From contig CAMKMK010000095.1 of the NCBI GenBank assembly GCA_946413885.1, positions 1-8,582 of the forward strand: a stretch of DNA of 8,582 nucleotides, in the 5' to 3' direction. Positions 1 through 5,946 of this stretch are shown piece by piece. The notes below the pieces were generated by a model that ran no database searches, was not told the DNA's origin, and saw nothing but the letters and a program-made list of their open reading frames with translations. The stretch's first letter is position 1. Every line of letters starts with the position of its first letter. The translations under genes and the position numbers were made by a program. Source of the stretch: an uncultured Prevotellaceae bacterium (GTDB lineage: Bacteria > Bacteroidota > Bacteroidia > Bacteroidales > Bacteroidaceae).

Positions 1-519
1 CAAGGATTGCAGGATTGCCTCTATCTGGGTAACCTGTCGTCTCTCAGAGACTGGGGATATGCGAAGGATTATGTGGAGTGCATGTGGCTCATACTTCAAA
101 ACGACAAACCTGAGGATTTCGTGATTGCAACAGGTGTGCAACACTCTGTCCGCGAGTTTGCCTATTATGCTTTCAAGCATGTGGGTATTGAATTGGAATT
201 CAAAGGGGAAGGACTTGATGAGATAGGGATTTGTGTGAGTGACAATCGCCACTCTGTGCACAAAAAAGACAGCAACTTGGTAGGCAAGGCTCTCATCAAG
301 GTTTCTCCTGACTTCTATCGCCCAACAGATGTAGTGAACCTGTGGGGTGATCCAACGAAAGCAAAGGCTAAACTGGGCTGGAATCCCAACAAGACAAGTT
401 TTGAGGAACTGGTGAGAATCATGGTGGATTCTGATATGGCAAAAGTAGCTGGCGAAGGCGCTGCTGCAAAGGTAAGAACCAACCTGGCTGAATACCTGGA
501 AAAGGGAATCGTGAAATGA
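1..519 (+). CDS. gmd: GDP-mannose 4,6-dehydratase, C-terminal part (5' end outside window)
   Basis: Cytosolic short-chain dehydrogenase/reductase enzyme that converts GDP-D-mannose to GDP-4-keto-6-deoxymannose, the first committed step to GDP-L-fucose. The frame is open from base 1 (Gln-Gly before the first internal TTG), so the gene enters from the left and the TTG at 7 is not a start. The 172 residues seen are roughly the C-terminal half of a family that is usually about 350-370 residues long. Diagnostic stretches are QDCLYLGNL, then RDWGYAKDYVECMW (the RDWG-AKDYV signature of Gmd), and near the end FYRPTDVVNLWGDPTKAKAK with LGW. The NAD(P)-binding GxxGxxG and the YxxxK active site lie outside the window. 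The TGA stop overlaps the ATG of the next gene (ATGA at 516-519), suggesting translational coupling with fcl, which uses its product. Identification is secure; start and full length are not visible. Confidence 0.95.
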   Translation, partial: QGLQDCLYLGNLSSLRDWGYAKDYVECMWLILQNDKPEDFVIATGVQHSVREFAYYAFKHVGIELEFKGEGLDEIGICVSDNRHSVHKKDSNLVGKALIKVSPDFYRPTDVVNLWGDPTKAKAKLGWNPNKTSFEELVRIMVDSDMAKVAGEGAAAKVRTNLAEYLEKGIVK

Positions 520-1700
520 TTGACAAAATGGAAAAGAACTCGAAGATCTACATAGCTGGGCACAAGGGATTGGTAGGAAGTGCTATATGGAACAACTTGC
601 TAAGTAAAGGCTATACGAATCTGGTGGGGAGGACTCATCAGGAATTGGACCTGACAGACCAGTATGCTGTAAGGAAATTCTTTGATGAGGAAAGACCTGA
701 TGCCGTAGTGCTGGCTGCAGCCTTTGTGGGAGGCATCATGGCTAACTCACTTTATCGTGCAGACTTTATCATGATGAATATGAAGATCCAATGTAACGTC
801 ATTAGTGAAGCATACACTCATCAAGTGAAGAAACTTCTCTTTCTGGGCAGCACCTGCATCTATCCCAAGAATGCTCCCCAGCCAATGAAGGAGGACTGTC
901 TGCTCACCTCTCCCTTGGAATACACCAATGAGGAGTACGCAATTGCAAAGATAGCAGGACTGAAGATGTGTGAGAGCTACAACCTGCAATATGGCACGAA
1001 CTACATTGCTGTCATGCCAACCAATCTGTATGGACCAAATGACAATTTCCATCTCGAGAATAGCCACGTGATGCCTGCTATGATACGAAAAGTGTATTTG
1101 GCAAAACTGATTGCTGATGGCAACTGGGAGGCTATCCGCAAGGATATGGACAAGCGTCCTGTCTTGGGAGTGGATGGCAAGGCAGACAAACAAACTATTT
1201 TGGAGATCCTGGCAAAATATGGAATAGAGAACAATCGCGTCAAGCTTTGGGGAACAGGAAAACCCTTGCGTGAGTTCCTCTGGAGTGAGGATATGGCTGA
1301 TGCCAGTGTGCATGTGCTGTTGAATGTAAACTTCAGCGACATCATCGGCATTGAGAAATACTCCAGTGTACATTATGGTGCCAGTACGGATGGAGCTGTT
1401 GACCGCAATCACAGCAGTGGTCGAGGAGGAGCAATTCCTTCTTTGGGAGAAATCAGGAACTGCCACATCAACGTTGGTACAGGCAAGGAGCTCTCTATCA
1501 AGGAATTGGCCGAATTGGTAATCAAAACTATTGGATTCCAAGGAGAACTTCTTTTTGATGCCACCAAACCTGATGGCACTATGCGCAAACTTATCGATGT
1601 GAGCAAACTCAATTCTTTGGGATGGACCTACAAAGTGGAAATAGAAGAAGGAGTAAGAAGACTCTTTGAGTGGTATCAGCAAAGTCTGCAATTAAATTAA
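516..1700 (+). CDS. fcl: GDP-L-fucose synthase (GDP-4-keto-6-deoxymannose epimerase/reductase)
   Basis: NADPH-dependent short-chain dehydrogenase/reductase enzyme that epimerises and reduces the Gmd product to GDP-L-fucose. Visible motifs: Rossmann GHKGLVG at residues 15-21; GSTCIYP at 111-117, carrying the active-site Ser112 and the conserved Cys114; the catalytic pair Tyr141/Lys145 in YAIAK; NLYGPND at 170-176; His184 in SHVMPAMIRK; GTGKPLREFLW at 246-256; and NVGTGKELSIKEL near 319-331. At 394 residues it is about 70 longer than the E. coli enzyme (321). The extra length falls in two blocks, about 197-240 and 270-316, both outside the catalytic motifs. The start at 516 is chosen for its ATGA overlap with gmd. 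An ATG at 528 (MEKNSKIYIAG) fits the usual family N-terminus equally well, so the first four residues are uncertain. The whole frame is intact. Confidence 0.96.
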   Translation: MIDKMEKNSKIYIAGHKGLVGSAIWNNLLSKGYTNLVGRTHQELDLTDQYAVRKFFDEERPDAVVLAAAFVGGIMANSLYRADFIMMNMKIQCNVISEAYTHQVKKLLFLGSTCIYPKNAPQPMKEDCLLTSPLEYTNEEYAIAKIAGLKMCESYNLQYGTNYIAVMPTNLYGPNDNFHLENSHVMPAMIRKVYLAKLIADGNWEAIRKDMDKRPVLGVDGKADKQTILEILAKYGIENNRVKLWGTGKPLREFLWSEDMADASVHVLLNVNFSDIIGIEKYSSVHYGASTDGAVDRNHSSGRGGAIPSLGEIRNCHINVGTGKELSIKELAELVIKTIGFQGELLFDATKPDGTMRKLIDVSKLNSLGWTYKVEIEEGVRRLFEWYQQSLQLN

Positions 1701-1724
1701 TGAGTAAAACTACATTATCATATT

Positions 1725-3119
1725 ATGCAAATCATCTTATTATCAGGAGGCTCAGGAAAACGCCTTTGGCCCCTTTCAAATGATATACGTTCCAAGCAAT
1801 TCATCAAGATATTCAAGACTCCTGAAGGACAGTACGAGAGTATGGTGCAACGTGTGTTCCACCAGATTAAGACTGTGGATCCAGAGGCGAAAGTGACCAT
1901 TGCCACAAGCAAGAGTCAAGTGAGTGCCATCAGCAATCAGTTGGGAGATGGTGCTGTAGGCATCAGCGTGGAACCTTGCCGCAGAGACACTTTCCCAGCT
2001 ATTGCATTGGCTACTGCCTATCTTCACGATGTGATGGGAGTTCAGGAAGAAGAACCTGTGGTGGTTTGCCCTGTAGATCCCTACGTCAATGAGGATTATT
2101 ACCAAGCCCTGAAACGTCTTTCTGACTTGGCAGAAAAGGGAGTTGCCAACCTGACTCTCATGGGCATCGAACCCACCTACCCAAGCGAAAAATACGGATA
2201 CATCATTCCTGAGAAGCAGGGTGACGAGGAAACTATTCATGAACTTGACGAGTTGGATAACCTGGAACCCTTAGAAGCTCTCGACAAACTGAGCTCTCCT
2301 GTTCTGAAAGTTGCCTGTTTCAAGGAAAAGCCCAGTAAGAAAGTTGCAGAGGAATACACCAGACAAGGTGCCATGTGGAACGGAGGCGTGTTTGCCTACA
2401 AACTGGGATATGTCCTGAATCGAGCTCATGAGTTGCTGGATTTCACAGATTATCAGGATCTCTTCAACAAGTACGAAACCCTGACGAAAATCAGCTTTGA
2501 CTATGCTGTGGTTGAACATGAGAAGGACATCGCTGTGATGAGGTTCAGCGGACAATGGAAAGATCTGGGAACCTGGAACACTCTGACGGAAGCCATGACA
2601 GATCCCACGATGGGGAAAGTCATCCTGAATGATCAATGTGAAAACGTGAATGTGATCAATGAACTCAATGTGCCTATTCTGTGCATGGGTCTCAAAGACG
2701 CCATCGTGGCAGCAAGCCCTGAGGGGATTCTGGTAAGCGATAAGGAACAATCCAGTTACATCAAGCCTCATGTGGATGGTATCGACCAGCAAATCATGTT
2801 TGCAGAAAAGTCATGGGGCAACTATCATGTGCTGGACGTTGAGCACGAAAGCATGACCATCAAGGTTACCCTGAATGAAGGACACCAGATGAATTATCAC
2901 AGTCATGAGCAGAGGGATGAGGTTTGGACTGTTATCTCTGGTCAGGGAACTGCTATCGTGAACAATGTGAGCCAGAAGGTGAAACCTGGAGATGTTATCA
3001 ACCTGCCTCGTGGTACGAAACACACCATTCTGGCTGACAGCAAACTGACCCTGATAGAAGTCCAGATGGGACAGGAAATCAGCGTTCACGATAAGATCAA
3101 AGAACCTAATAAGGTATAA
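1725..3119 (+). CDS. manC: Mannose-1-phosphate guanylyltransferase with C-terminal cupin domain
   Basis: Makes GDP-mannose from mannose-1-phosphate and GTP, the substrate of Gmd. The N-terminal nucleotidyltransferase domain starts at once with LLSGGSGKRLWPLS (residues 5-18, the GTP-binding signature), followed by EKP at 201-203 and WNGGVF at 218-223. The C-terminal cupin (about 360-450) resembles the phosphomannose isomerase half of bifunctional ManC/CpsB proteins, with candidate metal ligands His392, His394, Glu399 and His433 (GTKH). At 464 residues it has the usual length of the bifunctional class (about 450-480). Oddities: VDPY (117-120) stands where many homologues have an ADH- or SDH-type motif, and residues 167-192 are an acidic Leu/Asp/Glu-rich insert. 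It lies 24 bp after fcl, with no visible promoter or Shine-Dalgarno sequence, so it probably shares the gmd-fcl transcript. Whether the cupin isomerises mannose-6-phosphate cannot be told from sequence. Other sugar-phosphate guanylyltransferase specificities are possible, but the context favours mannose. Confidence 0.9.
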   Translation: MQIILLSGGSGKRLWPLSNDIRSKQFIKIFKTPEGQYESMVQRVFHQIKTVDPEAKVTIATSKSQVSAISNQLGDGAVGISVEPCRRDTFPAIALATAYLHDVMGVQEEEPVVVCPVDPYVNEDYYQALKRLSDLAEKGVANLTLMGIEPTYPSEKYGYIIPEKQGDEETIHELDELDNLEPLEALDKLSSPVLKVACFKEKPSKKVAEEYTRQGAMWNGGVFAYKLGYVLNRAHELLDFTDYQDLFNKYETLTKISFDYAVVEHEKDIAVMRFSGQWKDLGTWNTLTEAMTDPTMGKVILNDQCENVNVINELNVPILCMGLKDAIVAASPEGILVSDKEQSSYIKPHVDGIDQQIMFAEKSWGNYHVLDVEHESMTIKVTLNEGHQMNYHSHEQRDEVWTVISGQGTAIVNNVSQKVKPGDVINLPRGTKHTILADSKLTLIEVQMGQEISVHDKIKEPNKV

Positions 3120-3122
3120 AGA

Positions 3123-3140
3123 AGAACTTTTTCAAGTTCT
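3123..3140. terminator. Candidate hairpin between convergent manC and epimerase genes
   Basis: AGAACTT (3123-3129) and AAGTTCT (3134-3140) form a perfect 7-bp stem with a 4-nt loop. It begins just after the manC stop and covers the stop codon of the minus-strand epimerase gene. Read on the minus strand it is followed by TCTTT, a modest U-rich tail; on the plus strand no T run follows. The stem has only two G-C pairs, so this is at best a weak, possibly leftward, intrinsic terminator. Confidence 0.3.
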
Positions 3141-4196
3141 GTCTCCATAATATCGAGCATACCATTGAGCAAAGGCTCTCAAACCCTCTCTTAAGGGAGT
3201 GCTGGGTTTGAAGCCAAAATCTTGCTCTAAAGGCAACGTGTCAGCAAAGGTGACTGGAACATCGCCTGGCTGCATGGGAACGAGTTCTTTGTGTGCCTCG
3301 AAATCATAATCTGAAGGCAATACTTTGGCTGCAACAAGTTCTTCCTGCAGAATCTTGACAAAATCCAACAGGTTCTCAGGGCTGTTGTTACCTATATTAT
3401 ACACTTTGTAGGGAGGAACAGGCAATCCATCCTCGCCGTTCCGCTTTTCTGGCGCATGCTGCATCACTCGAACCACACCCTCTACTATGTCGTCCACAAA
3501 CGTGAAGTCACGCTTACAGTTTCCATAATTGAAGATCTGAATGGTCTTGCCCTCACGCAACTTGTTTGTAAATTCAAAGTATGCCATATCAGGTCGTCCA
3601 GCAGGGCCGTAAACAGTAAAAAAACGAAGACCTGTGGAAGGAATGTTATACAGTTTGCTATAAGCGTGGGCGAGCAACTCGTTGCTCTTCTTGGTGGCTG
3701 CATACAAGGAGACGGGATTGTCCACTTTGTCTTCTGTTGAATAAGGTACTTTCTTGTTGCTTCCATAAACGGAAGAGGAGGAAGCATACACCAAATGCTC
3801 CACTTCATTATGTCGACAGGCCTCCAAGATGTTGTAGAATCCTATGAGATTGCTTTGGATGTAAGCGTCAGGATTCGTTATGGAATAGCGTACCCCTGCC
3901 TGAGCAGCCAGATTCACCACTACAGCCGGCCTATAGTCAGCAAACAACCTCTCTATGGTTTCCTTGTCTGCAATATCACCTTTCACGAAGACCCAATCGC
4001 GGTTCAGGCTTTCTATTTCCTTGAGACGCTCGTACTTGATGTTCACATCATAATAATCTGTAATAGAGTCAATTCCTATCACCTTGATGTCCTTCACGTC
4101 ATGAAACAGTCTCTTCACGAGGTTGCTGCCGATAAAACCAGCAGCTCCTGTCACCAGAACAGTTTTACCAGCAAGAGATACATTATATTTCAGCAT
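3132..4196 (-). CDS. UDP-glucuronate 4-epimerase (NAD-dependent epimerase/dehydratase)
   Basis: Predicted to interconvert UDP-glucuronate and UDP-galacturonate using bound NAD, in the cytosol. The family includes the capsule epimerases called CapI, LspL/LpsL, Cap1J or WcvA. The 354-residue protein is full length. It shows the Rossmann motif GAAGFIG at 17-23, NLAAQAGVRYS at 95-105, SSSSVYG at 139-145 with the active-site serine region, catalytic Tyr165/Lys169 in YAATK, RFFTVYGP at 191-198 and GRPDMAYF at 200-207. The AAQAGVRYSI and GRPDMA stretches are typical of UDP-glucuronate 4-epimerases and less so of GalE. It starts at an ATG 14 bp after the ugd stop, so the two are almost certainly one operon, and Ugd makes its substrate. 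No separate promoter is seen. UDP-glucose 4-epimerase activity is the main alternative, less likely next to ugd. Confidence 0.9.
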   Translation of the reverse strand: MLKYNVSLAGKTVLVTGAAGFIGSNLVKRLFHDVKDIKVIGIDSITDYYDVNIKYERLKEIESLNRDWVFVKGDIADKETIERLFADYRPAVVVNLAAQAGVRYSITNPDAYIQSNLIGFYNILEACRHNEVEHLVYASSSSVYGSNKKVPYSTEDKVDNPVSLYAATKKSNELLAHAYSKLYNIPSTGLRFFTVYGPAGRPDMAYFEFTNKLREGKTIQIFNYGNCKRDFTFVDDIVEGVVRVMQHAPEKRNGEDGLPVPPYKVYNIGNNSPENLLDFVKILQEELVAAKVLPSDYDFEAHKELVPMQPGDVPVTFADTLPLEQDFGFKPSTPLREGLRAFAQWYARYYGDRT

Positions 4197-4210
4197 ATTC
4201 TTTGTCTTTT

Positions 4211-5620
4211 TTAGTCTCTACGGAAAATGTCACGAGTATAAACCTTATCTTTTACGTCATCCAAGCAAGCGCTATAACGGTTGGCAATAATGGCATGCGA
4301 CCTCTGCTTGAACTCCTCAAGATTGTTCACAACCAAAGAGCCAAAGAACGTGGAGCCATCTTCCAAGGTCGGCTCATAGACAATGATTTCTGCACCCTTT
4401 GCCTTGATGCGCTTCATGATGCCTTGAATGGCTGACTGACGGAAATTGTCTGAATTGGACTTCATAGTCAGACGATACACACCTATGACACATTCACGCT
4501 CCTTCGAGGCATCCCATGAACTGTTGGCCTCATAGTAACCTGCCTTATGGAGAATCGCATCAGCGATGTAGTCCTTACGAGTCCTGTTGCTCTGCACGAT
4601 GGCAGTCATCATCTCCTGTGGAACATCCTGATAGTTAGCCAATAACTGCTTGGTATCCTTAGGCAAGCAATAGCCTCCATATCCAAACGAGGGATTGTTG
4701 TAATGAGTACCAATTCTTGGGTCGAGACCTACACCTTGAATGATGGCTCGAGTATCCAAACCTTTCACCTCAGCATACGTGTCCAGCTCATTGAAATAGC
4801 TTACACGCAAAGCCAGGAACGTGTTGGCAAACAGCTTCACAGCCTCTGCCTCCTTCATGCCCATATAGAGGACAGGAATATCAGGGCGAAGAGCTCCTTC
4901 TGTCAGAAGATAAGCGAAGGTCTTTGCCTGCTCCTCTCCCTCAGGATTTCCTATCGCAGTAATGGCAGCATTCTCCTCAGTAAAAGTCTTCTCGTCAATG
5001 TGAATCAACTTGGGATAACCCACGATGATCCTCGAGGGATAGAGATTGTCGTACAAGGCCTTGCTTTCGCGCAGGAACTCAGGAGAGAACATGAGGTTGA
5101 ACTTCTTGCCTTTCAGCTCAGGCTTGTAGAGGAATTGAAGCGCATACTTAACAAACAAGCTGCGGCAGTATCCTACTGGGATGGTACTCTTGATAACCAT
5201 CACAGCATCAGGATTCACAGAAATGACCAGATTGATCACCTCTTCCACATGGGAAGTGTCGAAGTAGTTCTTCACAGGGTCATAATTCGTGGGAGCCGCT
5301 ATAACCACAAAATCTGCATCCTTGTACGCCTCAGCTCCGTCTAAGGTTGCACGAAGATTCAGCTTCACAGGCGTCAGCTCCTTCGTATCCCCAGCCTTGA
5401 ACTTCTGGATATCCTCGTCGTTAGTGCACTTGTATCCAGCCAGATAAGCCTCAATATAATCATCCTGAATGGGAGAGATTCCCTTGTTGAGCTTCTCTAC
5501 TTTCTCAGGAATCACGTCCACAGCAGTTACCTGATGGTTCTGCGACAAGAGGGTGGCGATAGACAGACCTACGTATCCCGTTCCAGCCACAGCTATCTTT
5601 AGATTCGAAAAATCCTTCAT
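4211..5620 (-). CDS. ugd: UDP-glucose 6-dehydrogenase
   Basis: Oxidises UDP-glucose to UDP-glucuronate with two NAD+, feeding the downstream epimerase. Numbered from the ATG at 5620 (469 residues): GTGYVGLS at 13-20 is the NAD-binding turn; KSTIPVGYC at 144-152; SPEFLRES at 179-186; the catalytic lysine is Lys262 in EAVKLFANTF; the catalytic cysteine is Cys318 in GYGGYCLPKDTKQLLANY; YTRDIF lies near the C-terminus. It closely follows the short E. coli Ugd pattern (388 residues) but is about 80 longer. The extra sequence is spread over segments near 60-88, 158-175, 200-235 and 355-375. The frame also opens two codons earlier at a TTG (5626); ATG at 5620 is preferred because the upstream promoter leaves it a leader of about 20 nt and TTG starts are rarer. 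It is the first gene of the leftward operon. Confidence 0.95.
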   Translation of the reverse strand: MKDFSNLKIAVAGTGYVGLSIATLLSQNHQVTAVDVIPEKVEKLNKGISPIQDDYIEAYLAGYKCTNDEDIQKFKAGDTKELTPVKLNLRATLDGAEAYKDADFVVIAAPTNYDPVKNYFDTSHVEEVINLVISVNPDAVMVIKSTIPVGYCRSLFVKYALQFLYKPELKGKKFNLMFSPEFLRESKALYDNLYPSRIIVGYPKLIHIDEKTFTEENAAITAIGNPEGEEQAKTFAYLLTEGALRPDIPVLYMGMKEAEAVKLFANTFLALRVSYFNELDTYAEVKGLDTRAIIQGVGLDPRIGTHYNNPSFGYGGYCLPKDTKQLLANYQDVPQEMMTAIVQSNRTRKDYIADAILHKAGYYEANSSWDASKERECVIGVYRLTMKSNSDNFRQSAIQGIMKRIKAKGAEIIVYEPTLEDGSTFFGSLVVNNLEEFKQRSHAIIANRYSACLDDVKDKVYTRDIFRRD

Positions 5621-5646
5621 TTTCAATTCATTTCAATTTCAATCTG

Positions 5647-5678
5647 CAAAGTTAATCATTTTATCCAAACCTACCAAA
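5647..5678 (-). promoter_or_regulatory. Bacteroidetes-type promoter for ugd operon
   Basis: On the minus strand, TTTG (complement of 5675-5678) is followed after exactly 20 nt by TAACTTTG (complement of 5647-5654). This matches the known Bacteroides primary-sigma consensus of a TTTG -33 box and a TAnnTTTG -7 box. Transcription would begin near 5640, giving a leader of about 20 nt before the ATG at 5620. The leader is A/T-rich with no Shine-Dalgarno sequence, as usual in this phylum. Confidence 0.75.
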
Positions 5679-5711
5679 AAACTCAAGGAAGAATTTCCCC
5701 TTGCAAGCTAC

Positions 5712-5801
5712 AAAAAGACGACGTGTTGAAAGACGAGGAAGAACGTGTTGTCTTTGCAATTTCAACGTGTTGTCTTTGCGGTTTCAACACGTTGTCTTTT
5801 T
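5712..5801. repeat. 20-bp inverted repeat with 50-nt spacer
   Basis: The left arm at 5712-5731 pairs with the right arm at 5782-5801 over 20 positions: 19 Watson-Crick pairs and one G-T pair (5720 with 5793). The arms are the outer members of the 22-bp array, so this palindrome and that array are the same DNA seen in two ways. A transcript from either strand could fold into a long hairpin. It lies between divergent promoters, where a terminator would not be expected. Confidence 0.75.
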
Positions 5802-5816
5802 TGAGGCAACGAGACA
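5714..5816. repeat. Array of dyad cores CAACNNGTTG with exact 22-bp period
   Basis: Ten-base cores begin at 5719 (CGACGTGTTG), 5741 (GAACGTGTTG), 5763 (CAACGTGTTG) and 5785 (CAACACGTTG), each exactly 22 bp apart. At the next phase, 5807, there is a half-site (CAACGAGACA). The two best cores fit the palindrome CAAC-NN-GTTG perfectly; their centres are GT and AC, so each core is the reverse complement of the other. The spacers at 5751-5762 and 5773-5784 are also near-identical (TCTTTGCAATTT and TCTTTGCGGTTT), while the outer spacers differ. A 22-bp period is close to two DNA turns, so equivalent faces of each dyad would line up. This could be a set of operator sites or an intergenic repeat family; function is unknown. 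Confidence 0.8.
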
Positions 5817-5910
5817 CACAAAAAAGAGGGAAAAATGGGAAAAAGCATGAAATCTGGAGGACAAGCATAAGAAAGTATCGTCGAGGAAAAACTTATTGGC
5901 AGATTTTTCT

Positions 5911-5918
5911 TATCTTTG
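5911..5918 (+). promoter_or_regulatory. Candidate -7 box for DUF1846 operon
   Basis: TATCTTTG fits the Bacteroidetes -7 consensus TAnnTTTG and would place the transcript start near 5924, about 22 nt before the ATG at 5947. No good TTTG -33 box lies 19-21 nt upstream (that position reads A-rich); a TTG at 5896-5898 is only 12 nt away. The promoter is therefore half-supported and may need an activator. Confidence 0.5.
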
Positions 5919-5946
5919 CACATGAAATTAACGTAGAGGTACAAAG

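Larger units (their letters stand above)
5627..5946. other. Divergent intergenic control region, no gene
   Basis: About 320 bp without a convincing gene separate the leftward ugd operon from the rightward DUF1846 operon. From left to right it holds an AT-rich ugd leader with repeated TTGAAA words (minus strand), the ugd promoter, the 22-bp-phased dyad array and inverted repeat at about 5712-5816, an A/G-rich stretch at 5817-5890 in which I see nothing specific, and a -7 box shortly before the DUF1846 start. A 75-codon open frame through the repeats (5723-5950) looks spurious. Confidence 0.8.

Noticed and set aside
7..519. TTG at position 7 as the start of gmd
   Set aside because: The frame is open to base 1 and the sequence before it continues the Gmd family pattern, so this is an internal codon of a gene cut by the window edge.
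747..1691. 314-codon open frame on the minus strand across fcl
   Set aside because: It lies wholly inside fcl, which has all catalytic motifs. The antisense protein shows no recognisable domain, and long antisense frames arise easily from codon bias.
1700..1783. Short ATG frame between fcl and manC (starts at 1700, different frame from manC)
   Set aside because: Only about 27 codons and overlapping the manC N-terminus, whose GGSGKRLWP motif fixes the real frame.
4703..5344. 213-codon plus-strand open frame across ugd
   Set aside because: Antisense to a well-supported ugd with intact active-site motifs; no domain or promoter of its own.
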